Of a stretch of 64,000 nt of DNA, positions 24,201-36,577 are shown piece by piece. The stretch's first letter is position 1. Each line of letters opens with the position of its first letter. The notes beneath the pieces were generated by a model. That model was not told the origin of the DNA. It ran no database searches and saw only the letters and a list, made by a program, of their open reading frames with translations. The translations under genes and the position numbers were made by a program. The stretch comes from Hyposmocoma kahamanoa (taxonomy: Eukaryota; Arthropoda; Insecta; Lepidoptera; Cosmopterigidae): the NCBI RefSeq assembly GCF_003589595.1, contig NW_020653415.1, positions 40,103 to 104,102 on the forward strand, in the 5' to 3' direction.

Positions 24201-27200
24201 ACGTGATATTTTACAAACCTTTTTGTTACTGTGTGCCAAGCAATGGTCTTACTTTTATTGGTAGTAGTGTCAGTGTTTTTGTTCTCTAACACGGATATAA
24301 ACTCCTGTATGCAACTTTTCAATAAATTCTGAAAGATAATATACAAAAGTTCGATTACAAGTTGTGACCGAGTGGGAAATCTTTTGTATAGTAAAATTCC
24401 TCCTCACCTTTTCTAAGGTATCCCAATTTGCAGATCGTTTCTTTTCGCCTTGAGCTGGTCACTATTACAAGCCATTATTTCACAGTAACAATTTCCTAAT
24501 ACAGTGTAATAAACGTAATTTACTTTGAATTTGACGTTTAGCAATGTATGAAAGGTATGTTCATGAAGTTTTTAACAATTTTTACAATAAGCTTTGCCAA
24601 AAGATCTTTTTTATTGTAAAAGAAATACAAAATTATTTTAGACATATTTCAAGACAAGAAATGTCAATTATTATGCTAACAATTTATGTTATTTATTACA
24701 AAAACAACATTATTACGTTGTTTAAAAATTTGTCAAAATGTCTCTCAGGTTTTCCAAGCTAGTATCAAAACGCTCGCTAAAAATGTTGCCAGTGGTTATT
24801 GTTTTAACTAATTTATAACTACGCAATGCTTGCACATCTTTTATTAGTAAAGGGAGTGTGTAACTCTTATCTGCAGTTTATACAATGTATAATTATACAG
24901 TTGTTAAGCAGTTGTTTTAAATATTTTTATTAGTAAGGCTGTTAGTGTGTACATTACACAATTGACCATAAAGTTCATTATGCTATGTACAATATTGTTA
25001 CAAAAATTTGCTTACATTCCATTCACCCCAATATAAGTTCATGTATCTGTCATGGTAATTTTTATCGTAATAATAACAGCTTTTTTGCTGATACATTGTT
25101 TTACAATGTTATAAAACAGTTCATTAATAAAAAATAAGAAATTCATAGATATGAAATTAATCATTATAAAAATTTATATACCTTTCATGCCTAAAATTTT
25201 ACAGTTACAATTAAATAGTTTTTAATAAATTTTTGTTAAACATTTATTGTTTATTATATTTCCTCCTCACCCTCAATTTGTCAATGCAACCTCCAAGTTC
25301 TATGATATAAAAGCAGGCATCCCCCAGGGTTCAGTGTTAGGATTGCTCTACATGCTGTATATGGCTGATGTACCAGAATCTGTTAATATCTTGACTGCTA
25401 CATTCGCAGATGACACAGCCATTCTAACATCAGATATAGACCCGGAGACTGCTTCAAGAGTATTGCAATCGCACATTGATAAGATACATTCTTGGATGAA
25501 TGACTGGGGAATCAAAGCTAGCGCAGCAAAGTCCAATCACATCATGTTTACTTTGAGAAGAGAAGATTGCCCAACTGTGAAACTAGGTGAAGATGCGCTA
25601 CCCCACAATACTGTTGTTAAATATTTGGGATTCTACCTTGATCGCAGACAAACCTGGAAAACACACATACAAAAGAAGTGTGATGAGGTCAACAACAAAT
25701 TCAGATCATTGGAATGGCTTCTGGGCTAAAAATCCCGATTGTCTCTTGAGAACAAGTTAACCACCTACAAAACAGTCCTCAAACTGGTTTGGAGTTATGG
25801 ATTACAACTGTGGGGATCAGCAAGTATGTATATCAAACTTGGAGATATTACAGATGTTCCAAAATGGTGTGCTCAAAACTCTGGTAAATGCTCCATGGTT
25901 TACTAAAATGGATGATATTCATGATTATCTGCCTATCCCTACCGTCAAACAGGAGATAAGTAGCATATGCAAAAGCTTATAAGGACAGAAACTCGCGATA
26001 TGAAAACAGGCATTATAAGCTCTGAACGAACCACTAAGTAAAAGACGATTGAAGAGGCGCCACATGTGAGACTAAAGGAAGGAGAAATTGGAAAGATGAA
26101 GGCAGCCTAACACAGGGTGGGCAAGCCTAACACGCCGAATAGATCATAACATAATCTCAGTACAGAGTATTACAAAAACCGACCTCATAAGTACGTGGAA
26201 TTACATCTATTTGCCAAGTTTTGTTGGAATATCCCCTAGTTCGCCACTATACAGGACTTGACACAGGAGATAATAAAAATCAGTTCTCACTACTCAAAGT
26301 ATATTGAGAGAGAAAAACGCCTTGAATTGGAGAATAGCAAAACACACGATTAAAATAATTGCTCCTTAAGTAAAATTTAGGCACTATTTATAAAAATGAA
26401 TGTTCATGCGTGATCAGCCACCCTTAGAAGTGGATGATTTTTTTCAAAATGAAATGGACCACTATGGAGGTACCCTCTTTCCAACAAAAAAAGAATCATG
26501 AAAATCGGTTCACAAATACTGGAGTTCTTGCGTAACATACATACAAAAAAAGATACAGTCGAATTGAGAACCTCCTCCTTTTTTGAAGGCGGTTAAAAAC
26601 AACTGCTCATGGTCCCTGGACCGATCACACGTTGCAAAGGGCATCATAAAAAAAAGTGACAGGATGAACAGACGTGTAGCTTACTGTCCATATCATTAGC
26701 AGTGCCACTCAGAGCTTTGAATCGCAAAGATCTGAGACGCACTGCGCCTGTCACCCTGAGACATGTTAACAAGTCCCATGTGCATGTAACTTCACCAGCT
26801 TCATTACCCTTCGAAACCAGAACGCAGTAATGCTGACATTACTGCTTGGTGGCAGAAATAAATAAGGTGGCAGTACTTCCCTGGACGAATTCTTTTGCAA
26901 GGTCTGTTGCTACTAACTGCTCTACAACATCAATAAATAAAAATTAATAACTACACTGAGTTAAATACTTATAATGATTATATATTAGAGTTGCAACGAA
27001 TACTCAGTATTTGGCTTATTCTACCTGTTTTTTGCTATTCGGCCGAATACTGAATATTGACTCACTATTCAGTTGAATACCAAATACCTAAAAACAGGAA
27101 TAAGAAATAAGAAAAAAACATTAAATTATCATGTAACTTTTATTAATGCTGAACATACATTGTAAGTTTGCAAATGTGCAATTTTTTGCTTTTTTATGCA

Positions 27201-29668
27201 AAAGATTCAAAGAAATTGTAATATGACTTGTCATGAAATCTAAAAAAGGTAACATATAAAATTAAAGTACCTATTTATTATCTAGTTTACTCATTAACAA
27301 TTTACAAAATAAAAAAAAAGCAATATAATTTGTCATACATGAACATCTTTGCATCCGTAATGGAATTTCAGAACATAAGACTTTTATATTTGTTTAGGAT
27401 GCTGTTAATAAATTCTGGACAAATAAAAAAATAATACTTTTTGAACAGGTGCAAAACTACAGCATTGTATATGTATGTTCATAATGTACACAATGTATAT
27501 GTTATCCATACAGGTCTCCACCCAAGAATCCTAACAGAAGGCTTCGACGTGGCCCGCCAGAAGGCTCTGGAGGTGCTGGAGAAGTGCAGGATGCCTATTG
27601 AAGTGAAGCGAGAACACTTGCTGGATGTTGCACGCACTTCACTTAAAACTAAGGTATATACATAGATCAGGGTTGCTTAACCTGTGGACGCCAGGGGTCG
27701 ATAACGAACCTACCTAAGATATTGCATTAATATGAAAGTTGGTATATGTAACCTCCTTGAATTTTCGCGCCCATTGACGGCTATCCATTTAGGAGCGAGC
27801 GACACGCGCATCAATGCAATACGCGAGCCTTTTCCTATTTTATTTATTATTAAAAATTTTATAAACTGGCGGAACAACAAAAACCAGCGTAAAATAACGA
27901 TGCACCACGAGAAGTTCTTCTTTATCTTTTCGGAAAGGGTAAGGGACGTGTGCTCTTTGAAATCTTTTGAGGGGTCCATGACTAAAAAAGGTTAAGAAAC
28001 CTTGGTGTAGATGGTTGGTTAAGGTCTTGGAACATGTTTAACAGCAATAAAGTTTGCAAAGTGTTATTTGCAAACTTTATTCATGCATTGTACTATAGTT
28101 ATTGCAAAAGACAACACATGTCCAATTTTTTTTTAATACTATACAGCACTAATGACAAAAGGAGGTCCCTCAATGTGAGCATAGCAGTTCAAAAAGACAC
28201 GCCTGGCTATTGCAGGTACACCCCACCCTTGCTGATGTGTTGACGGATGCCTGTGTGGACGCAGTGTTGTCGATCCGCTCTGGCGACAAGCCTGTTGACC
28301 TCCACATGGTCGAGATTATGGAGATGCAGCACAAGACTGCCACTGAAACTACACTCATTCGAGGTATGTACTCATATTTACATAGTATAACAGTTTATGG
28401 TTTATTGTTATCTATGACAATTTTTTTTTTTTAATTTTGTTTTGTGTACATTTAAAATAATGTTATCATGTTATTCTTCATTCTCAAAAAGTTGTAAATT
28501 ATACCATTCCCTTCCAATTTGCAGGTCTGGTATTGGACCATGGCGCCCGCCACCCAGACATGCCGAAGCGTGTAGAAAACGCGTACATTCTAACCTGCAA
28601 CGTATCTCTCGAATACGAGAAAACCGAGGTGAATTCCGGTTTCTTCTACAAGTCTGCGGAAGAACGCGACAAACTTGTCGCCGCAGAGAGAGATTTCATC
28701 GATCAGAGGGTTAAAAAGGTGTGACTCAAAATCGCCAATAAAATACATATTGTGAACTCCACATATATTATATATTACTAGTTCCTCTATACCTTCAATA
28801 TTTTTTATTGTAAATATATTGTTTGTTATCTTGACATTAAGGCGAGGAATGAGTATTAGAATATAATTCAAAAACTTCTATGTATTTACAGATTATTGAA
28901 CTTAAGAGAAAAGTATGCGCTGGCACCGACAAAACCTTCGTTGTCATTAACCAGAAGGGGATTGACCCTCTTTCCCTGGACGCTCTTGCAAAAGAAGGCA
29001 TTATCGGTCTACGCCGCGCCAAGCGCCGCAACATGGAACGCCTAGCCTTAGCTTGCGGAGGTTCTGCTATGAATTCCGTTGACGACTTAACTCCAGATTG
29101 CCTCGGTTACGCTGGATTAGTCTATGAACACATATTAGGCGAAAACAAGTTTACTTTCGTCGAACAATGCAAGAACCCGCAATCCGTCACTATTCTGATC
29201 AAGGGTCCAAATAAACACACCTTGTTACAAATAAAGGATGCCATTCGTGACGGCTTGAGAGCTATCAATAACGCTATTGAAGATAAATGCGTCATCCCTG
29301 GAGCTGGTGCTTTTGAAATAAAAGCTAATCAGGAACTGTTAAAATATAAAGACACCGTTAAAGGGAAGGCCCGTCTCGGAATTCAGGCTTACGCAGAAGC
29401 GTTATTGATCATTCCTAAGACCTTAGCGATCAACTCTGGATATGACGCTCAAGATACTATTGTAAAACTGCAGGAGGAATCTCGCTTGAGTCCAGATCCT
29501 GTTGGTTTGGACTTGAGTACTGGAGAAGCGATCAAGCCGGTCGATTTGGGTATTATTGATAACTATATTGTGAAAAAGCAGATACTGAATTCGTGCTCAG
29601 TCATTGCCAGTAACCTCCTTCTCGTTGATGAAATCATGAGAGCTGGTATGAGCAGTCTCAAAGGATAA
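21283..29668 (+). CDS. CCT6: T-complex protein 1 subunit zeta (CCT6)
   Basis: CCT6 is one of eight subunits of the cytosolic group II chaperonin that folds actin, tubulin and other proteins using ATP. Six exons join in frame with GT-AG introns: 21283-21419, 21985-22184, 27514-27653, 28216-28363, 28525-28718 and 28892-29668. The product is 531 residues, the usual length. ATP-site motifs are present: [29 protein letters not shown] and [14 protein letters not shown] near residue 90. Others are [20 protein letters not shown], the apical [18 protein letters not shown], and the equatorial VIPGAGAFE. Intron 2 (22185-27513) is far longer than the other introns because of transposon insertions. AATAAA at 29794-29799 is the likely poly(A) signal. 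Confidence 0.97.
22630..23711 (+). pseudogene. Harbinger (HARBI1-like) transposase, broken
   Basis: The frame starts at the ATG at 22630 ([19 protein letters not shown]). It then shifts into the frame with [19 protein letters not shown] and [19 protein letters not shown], then [18 protein letters not shown], a stop, [15 protein letters not shown], then [18 protein letters not shown] and [18 protein letters not shown]. The three expected acidic catalytic positions are visible (AIDCTH, GDSGY, NPIERC). At least four frameshifts or stops separate the pieces. Confidence 0.85.
23862..24475 (-). pseudogene. Harbinger Myb/SANT-like accessory protein, broken
   Basis: The second Harbinger gene is convergent to the transposase. 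From the ATG at 24475 the pieces are [43 protein letters not shown], then [20 protein letters not shown] and, after a frameshift, [18 protein letters not shown]. This order (SANT/Myb-like DNA-binding head, basic helix, GGGPPP linker) is the NAIF1-like partner needed for Harbinger transposition. Confidence 0.75.
25247..25985 (+). pseudogene. Jockey-type LINE reverse transcriptase fragment
   Basis: The frame shows [10 protein letters not shown] (RT motif B) and [10 protein letters not shown] (the catalytic YxDD-equivalent FADD), then [19 protein letters not shown]. After a stop and frameshift come [11 protein letters not shown] and [15 protein letters not shown]. These are the motifs of Jockey-clade non-LTR elements. 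The 5' part is missing. It lies in CCT6 intron 2 in the same orientation as the gene. Confidence 0.85.
26155..26600 (-). repeat. Unclassified dispersed repeat D (copy 2)
   Basis: The reverse complement of the blocks at 8368-9080: CTACTCAAAGTATATTGA, CACTATGGAGGTACC, CCAACAAAAAAAGAATCATG and GAGAACCTCCTCCTTTTTT, in the same order. It is the most complete copy in the window and lies in CCT6 intron 2. Confidence 0.65.
26645..26905 (-). repeat. LINE 3'-end repeat (RTE-like tail), copy 2
   Basis: The minus-strand copy extends further 5' than most, from the A-rich end at 26645 through AGTGCCACTCAGAGCTTTGA to the block with GGTGGCAGTACTTCCCTGG. Confidence 0.6.
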
Positions 29669-29793
29669 CTTTAATGTTTCTTCTCTTATGTTCACAAATA
29701 ATTTTACATTCTTTCACCTTAACACATAAATAAGCAATTACTTGCATTAATTAAGTTCTTTGGTCACGTAAATATGCGACTTCATTTTAAACA

Positions 29794-29799
29794 AATAAA
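29794..29799 (+). other. CCT6 poly(A) signal
   Basis: AATAAA 126 bases after the CCT6 stop codon. Confidence 0.6.
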
Positions 29800-31670
29800 A
29801 TATGTACTAATTGATTTGAGTTTAATTTTATTATGTAGAAAAACAAACCACATATATTTGGTACATTTATTGTTTACAACAAAAACATTATTTATTCTTA
29901 ACAATATGACTAATAATGTATGGAATCTTTGAGTTGACTTTGAAATCATTTTTAAAAATAATATACATCACAACAACAATCTTACATCTACCACTTACTT
30001 ATAGCGTACCTATATACTAAATCTATGCTTATAGCTATATTATAACTTGTATTAAGTCGACAATCAAACATGTATTTATTAAATGCATATAACTCTTGGG
30101 GTCCCTTTAGAAAAGTAATAGTATTTCTATCAACATAGTGTTCTAACTAAATTTCAATAATAGTGGGTTTCGAACCATAATTCCAAAAAATATACATTAG
30201 TAAATTCATACATTTTATTTTCTAGCGCACATAAAGATATTTGAATATAAATAGAACATTTTCTTAAACATTCCAGGGTATATGTAATATTTAGCAAAAT
30301 ATTTTATATAATATTGACTTTGATCTATTGCGATTCTTATTTTTATTTAATAATAATATTTATGACATATTACACTAAAGGGATACAAGTTCTATGAACT
30401 TCTACTTTGATAAACATTACATTTATTATACTAACCACGTAGTTAATTATCACATAACTTACACCACAAATCTCACCCTCAAAATAATGTGACATATACG
30501 AAAAAGAAATTTTTGGGAAACACGAAATTAATTTTTTTATAAAAAAAAACAAATAAGATCGTGAAATTACTCGTATTTGGCAAGTTTTATTCAAATCTAT
30601 CTTGTTTGCCACTGTGTAGATGTGGAATATTTTCTTCAAAAAATGGGACCAATACTGAGGCACCCTCTTTCCAACAAAAAAAGAATCATCGAAATCGGAC
30701 CGGAGTAATCACGTAACATACATACTAAAAAAAAAGTAGTCTTCTAATTGAGAACCTCCTCCTATTTTCAAGTCGGTTAAAAATAATTCAGTACGTATCT
30801 AGTGATACGTACGGCCATATAGGCCATTTCATTTATATTATTTTTTTATTAATATTTTCTCATTTCCCGAAATGTTACTATTCGAACTTCGTCACTTTAT
30901 TATTGAGGGTGTGAAATTAGTAAAACAAAAGCAACAAAATATAAAAATGTACTTTAGTACTTGTAATATACATACAACTCCGACAAAGTTATCATAATAC
31001 GCTTGGAGAACACTTCTATAGAAAGAATAAATTAAGTATGGGAAAGCTACCATATACCTAGTCTTTTCTATGATTTTTTAAATTTCCACCAAATAAACAA
31101 GATACTTATGAACAATATTGAGATTTGGCCACAATATGTTAGTACTGAGTGATAATAAAATACAATTTTATTTCTTCACCAAAGTTCGATTAAATACTCA
31201 TCCCTATATAAACACAAAAAAACTCTCAGTACCTTGGAATAGTCAGTGAAATCTTAGAGCTTACAATTGGTTCCATCAAAATAGGACACCTATAATAAAG
31301 TGAGATAGTATACTTAAGAGTATACTTAAATTTAACAAAGTTTATTGTAACTTTGATTGGAAGTCTCGAAATCATGTTTAATAATCACACCATGCCAAGT
31401 TTTAGAAGTAACGAAAAGAGCGCTTTACTGATGTTTGCGCAATTATGGCCAATCGTGTTAAGTACGAATAGACGGTTTTAAACACTCAGATATGGCACTG
31501 GCAGATGTAAAGAGTTTTAATTACTAATATTTGAGCCAAATAGGACTAATTTCATGCACATTGTTTCTGTTAAATTTGCATAGCTAAATAATTTAAATTT
31601 TTTATAATATTCAAGGTTTTTTGTTATTCAGCAACAAGATTATAATATTGAGTATCAAGTTAAGTAGTAT
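29800..31670. other. Spacer between CCT6 and PI synthase 3' ends
   Basis: AT-rich and without coding signal. It includes a repeat D piece at 30648-30782 and minus-strand AATAAA hexamers (31341-31346, 31167-31172) that may end the PI synthase transcript. Confidence 0.45.
30648..30782 (-). repeat. Unclassified dispersed repeat D (copy 3, fragment)
   Basis: Contains CCAACAAAAAAAGAATCATC, ACGTAACATACATAC and GAGAACCTCCTCC as in the other copies. Confidence 0.6.
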
Positions 31671-33291
31671 TTACTTCTGTTTCTCCTTTAATGCAGCCCG
31701 TTCATTAACATCGATAGTAGCAAGGTTGAGTGAAGCAACAAAACCATGTAGTACAGAGATAGCTGCCTTCACAACTGCTACAGGAAGGGAGATGAGTGCA
31801 ATCAACTTGAAGAGACCGATGCCCAAAACTGTAAACAGGTTAGATAACATTTAAGTCTTTCGTGGCCTTATAAAGATAATTTGAAAGTTGTTGTGATAAG
31901 TGTATGCCATATAATGCCTATCTGTAGAATTTTGTTGCTAGTACATGAATTATATCTTCAATTTGGACTGTTACTTGCATATGAAAAGAGTAGTCTAAAC
32001 CCAACTTTATACTATTTTGTAACAAAACATTTATTCATGATGTCCATATGTGTATAGAAAATAAATATATTATGATCTTATCATCTTTTATTATGTTGTT
32101 ATGTTACTAGATTTTTTTTTTAAATATAAGCAGGTGGGTATTTTATTGGTATGAAAATATGCAAAACATATATTTTTTGCGTTGTATCTTTACTGTAGCA
32201 TGGATATCAAACTAAAAAATAAATAAAAAATACTTACCAGTGGGTCCAGTATAGAAATGCAGTACATAAAGAGCAGCATAGAAAGCCTCATTGCCAGCGC
32301 ACATAAAGAACAACACATTCTTATTAGTATAATACAAGTGCATTATAGGGTTTTCTGACATATCAATGAATTTGTGAGAGGTCTTCCCTTGAAGAGTCGT
32401 AGTATGCAGGTAGAGCCAATGACATGTAATGTCAATTGCCATGGAGATTTGGAACCAGAATGTGTAGTCGGGATAGAAGGTAGCTAGCGTCATCATGAGA
32501 CAAGCAGTTCCTGCACGGTCAGTCAATTGGTCCAACATTGCACCAAACTTTGTACCTGGAACAAAGTTTTAGCAACACACTTAAAAAGTAATTTGACCAC
32601 CTTGGTGGCTCAACAATTTCCACTGTGATTGCCGGATGAAGAGGCCCCAGGATCATTTCCTGGCAGGACCAGTATGGAAAATTAACTATTCTGAATTGGG
32701 TCTGGTCTGGGAAGTGCCCATGAGTGAATTCCGTTTCTCTGATAAATTTCTTTTCAAACTTGGGAATTCCCTGTATCATGATTGATACAAGGAATTCCCA
32801 AGATTGAAACCAGGCACTTGGTGTGGTTTTCTAGCACATTATTAAGTATAAATTGTAACTGAATAAATCTTTTTCATTGACGTTTATTTGCATATTTTAA
32901 GCTGTTTAACATTTCAATGGATAAACATAATAGGTTACTGTGTGGTTGTGTAAGTAATTGAATTAGTAAATGGCGATATAGTCGAAGCACTTACTAATAC
33001 ATATGTGAACCACACCACTTCTGAAATCACTTACTTTGATTGAAGTATCTTGCCGCATGACCGTCAAACGCATCGAGGAACGCAGAGGTCACATAGCATG
33101 TGCAAGCGAGAATGCAATGCGTTGGCATATAATAAAACGATATTATAGCCAGGATCACCCTACCGAACCCTGAAATATATCATGTAATGTAAACAATTAT
33201 AATATAAAAACACTGCGTAAGTTCTTCTTTTGGTAGCTGAGTGATACTTACCAATGATGTTGGGAACGAAAAGAAAAATGTTTTCCCCCAT
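31671..33291 (-). CDS. Pis: Phosphatidylinositol synthase (CDIPT)
   Basis: It makes phosphatidylinositol from CDP-diacylglycerol and myo-inositol in the ER membrane, the first step for all phosphoinositides. Four exons join in phase: 33252-33291 (ATG), 33035-33169, 32238-32555 and 31671-31828 (stop TAA), giving 216 residues, a usual length. The CDP-alcohol phosphotransferase signature D-x2-D-G-x2-A-R-x8-G-x3-D-x3-D is complete: D46, D49, G50, A53, R54, G63, D67, D71 within FLDAFDGHAARYF and FGAMLDQLTDR. Several hydrophobic segments follow (FWFQISMAIDITCHWLYL, VLFFMCAGNEAFYAALYV, GLFKLIALISLPVAVV). It is convergent with CCT6. Confidence 0.96.
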
Positions 33292-35669
33292 CGCAGGTTC
33301 CTTTTCTAATCAACAAATATAATAAATCGATTAATGAAACGGGAAAATCCGAGGAACGACGTATTCACCGTCTCGCCTAACTTTCTGAATGAAATAAAAT
33401 GTCAAAACATCATAGACAATCTCACGAGTTACTCACGCATTAGGGCGCGTTACACTAAGTACCAAATAGGGCGCGTTTCCACTATGTCATGACGACAGAT
33501 AGTCGTGCAGTTTACAGTATATCGTGGCTTGCATATTTAAATGAAGTTGTTCATGTAATTATAGTACGACACGATTAACTGTCGTTCAAGATTTTTTTGT
33601 CATTACAGCGACAAACTGTCGTCACAATAACAGCTAGAACGACAGTCGTCGGAAAAAGATGTTCCACATACATAGATGCATTATAATGCTGATGCAGCTG
33701 ATGATGCTTATACAGGGTGTAACAGAAAGGTGTGGTCATATTTGAAGGTCGGATTCAGCTAATGGTATGAAACTAGTTAGCAAAGTTGTTTTAGTACACA
33801 CTACGTTATTTATGGAAATTTCGCCATGAACAGTTTCGATCAGCTGATGTCATTTAACGAAAATAAATAGTCACATCACATCTCTATTGAGTATCATAAT
33901 ACAACCAAATTACGTAACTTGAAAAAATTGTGAAATTCAGGCATGTTATTGTAAATGATAAAGTACTTAATGCCATATTCTTATTACTATGTTATAATTT
34001 ACTAAATTTATTATTATTTTATTCATGTAATATGCGTGTGAACATTTAATGAAAAATAAATATTATCGATTACTTTGCCAAAATACACTACTTCATAATA
34101 AAACTATTATTTAAAACTTAGTACATAATAACGTAATATGGTTTCGTTAACTTCATATCTTCAAACATACAAAATACACAAATTTCCATTTAATATCCAT
34201 TAATAAAACTAATGTCCTCTAAAAAACACATATTTAAAGTTATCTCTTTTCTTTTTACCATATCATATGTAATAATACGCATTCATCTATTGTATTTTAA
34301 TGAATGAAATTTGTCTCTTTCTATCCGCCGGTACTGTTCTAACGCATGGCGGCTAGAGAATCAGTCGGTATGTTTCTTCTAATGCATGACGCAATATGAC
34401 GCAATCATCCGACTAATACTTCGCACCCTTACAATGAAAGTGACCCAAATCAAAAAATTTAAAAATGAGTTTATACCGTAAAACCATCTTAAAAAAATAT
34501 TTTGTTACATTAGTCACACTGTGGTGAAGATGAAATTGTGCAATTAAAGCTCGAATAGCACTGATTCATAAAGGTCCCTTTCATTTTGTTCTTTCAGTTT
34601 AAAAATTCTACTCCCGCGTCGAGATATTAACGCCGCATTTATTGTTGAATCTGCATTTGCAAAGACAACACGCTGACTGACTTTTTTGTTTCGTGGACTT
34701 TCTTCTTTTTTAATTGTGAAATAGGGATCACAAAACAATATAAAGGGTTATGACATCTTGCTTAGCTGATGAACATTAAAAAGACTTAATTCTTAATACG
34801 TTAAATGATAACAAAAAATCGTTAAAAAAAGACCTATCGGCGACTAGTTTTTGTAAATTATGTTTTTAAATTGTTGAACATTAAAATGATCAGAAACAAT
34901 TTTCAGTTGTAAAGTTCCATTTTTCCTCATTATTTTCAAAGACTAATAAGGCCATCACCTTTAGTACTTCAAGAGTAATAAATAAAATAATATGAAAATG
35001 TCACAACTTGAATCTTATTTTGCGTATTCCCAAAAAGATGAAATTTTGTATTGGGACACTTTCATCGTAAAGGTGCAACCTGAAGGTCGGCAAACGTCAA
35101 GAAATTAGTTTTGATCGTTGACCACGAATTAATTATTATAATTTTCATCACTTGCTTGGAAATGAAAATATCGTGAGAAAACTTGGATTTCGGAGATAAT
35201 TGCCGAAATCTTCAAAGATGCGAAAATGTCAAGTCTCCAACTAGTACTTACTATGCAAGTGTAGTGGACTAAACCTTATGCAAAAATTAGTACTTTACTA
35301 ACTTACATACGTCTATTGCTGAGCACACGTTTCTAACAACAGGTTTACGCTTAATTTGACTTATCTACACACGACAACTTTCTGTGTATGGGTTTATTAC
35401 ATGGTGAAATTAAAAATAATTAACATCCGTTGAACCTATTAAGGTTCTTACTTCCTAATAATATCTACTCATCTAAAGAAATATTTTAGAATAGTTTAAA
35501 TTAGCAATAGTGTAAAACCATAAAAAATCTTACCTAAATAAACAAAGTATCAAGATTAGTCGCCTTGCGTACGCGATACGTAGTCGTAGCGAAGTCGCAA
35601 GCCTTTGGCGGCAACTTTAGCGGCAAAAATATCACCTTTGATTTTCGCCGCCAGCATTTGATTTTATAC

Positions 35670-36180
35670 ATCGTGATGTGGAGTAGTGGTTAATGTTAGA
35701 CTCGTTTCGGAGGTCGTGGATTCGATTCTCATAGTTGACTGGCTCTATGGTGTAGTTGTTAGAGCGTTAGGTTTTCTTTTTGGATGTCATAGATTTGATT
35801 CCCATAGTCGACTGCCTCCATAGTCTAGTGGTTAGAGCGTTAGGCTTTCTTTTCGTAAGTCGTGGATTTGATTCCCATAGTCGACTGCCTCTATGGTGTA
35901 GTGGTTAGAGTGTTAGGCTTTCGTTTCGGCGGTCGTGGATTTGATTCCCATAGTCGACTGCCTCCATGGTGTAGTGGTTAGTGTTAGGCTTTGTTTTCGG
36001 AGGTCGTGGATTTGATTCCTATAGTCGATTGCCTCCATGGTGTAGTGGTTAGAGTGTTAGGCTTTCGTTTCGGAGGTCGTGGATTTGATTCCTATAGTCG
36101 ACTGCCTCCATGGTGTAGTGGTTAGTGTGTTAGGCTTTCGTTTCGGACGTCGTGGGTTTCCGATGGGTGACTGCCTCCTT
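35670..36180 (+). repeat. Tandem array of 73-bp tRNA-like units
   Basis: Seven units and a partial eighth. Starts of the GCCTCCATGG block are at 35741, 35814, 35887, 35960, 36031 and 36104, so the spacing is 73 bp except where a 2-bp loss gives 71. A diverged first unit begins near 35670. Each unit has TGGTGTAGTGGTTAG, a perfect pol III A box / D arm, and TGGATTTGATTCCCATAG, a degraded B box / T arm. The order and spacing resemble a Glu- or Gln-type tRNA. The acceptor stem does not pair, so these are tRNA-derived repeats rather than tRNA genes. Confidence 0.8.
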
Positions 36181-36577
36181 AGTGCAGTATATCCGTAATC
36201 ACCCAGTCAGTTCTTGCGTTGTGTGGAAGTGGTACGGGTGAACAAAGGCGTATGCAGTGCAACGTTGAAGGTCGTAGATACGTAGGGTATAGGTATTCGT
36301 TTAATGTGTATGTAATGATGTAATTTGTATCATGAGAAGGGTCTTATTTTAAAAGGATGGTAATAATTTTAATTTCATCCTGTATGTACATTATGAAAAC
36401 GTTACCCTATATTCCAAAATTTGCGTTTCAGTCGGCGTCCTTTGATGTGCCGCCGCCGCTGAGGCAGAGGCACTATTTTTTTATTTTTTGTAACAGTCTG
36501 TAATTGCCGTTTGCGTTGTGAGGACTAAATAGGTGTCATCGTTTTGTTTGTGTCTCGTTTTTGTGTTTATTTAAACT

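Larger units (their letters stand above)
22420..24941. mobile_element. Decayed PIF/Harbinger transposon in CCT6 intron 2
   Basis: It is bounded by TTA on both sides (22417-22419 and 24942-24944), the 3-bp target duplication typical of PIF/Harbinger. Terminal inverted repeats read TAGCCTTACTAATAAA at the left and CAGCCTTACTAATAAA inward from the right. It is 2522 bp long and carries the standard two-gene layout: a transposase on the plus strand and a Myb/SANT-like DNA-binding protein on the minus strand. Both genes are broken by frameshifts and stops, so the element is dead. Confidence 0.85.

Noticed and set aside
26990..27110. Possible hAT-like fragment with GAATACT palindromes
   Set aside because: It resembles repeat sequence, but no ends or 8-bp duplication could be identified.
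35670..36180. A cluster of functional tRNA genes
   Set aside because: The acceptor stems do not pair, B boxes are degraded and the units are tandem repeats within a transposon.
35670..36180. CRISPR-like array
   Set aside because: There are no unique spacers between repeats; whole 73-bp units repeat head to tail, in an animal genome.
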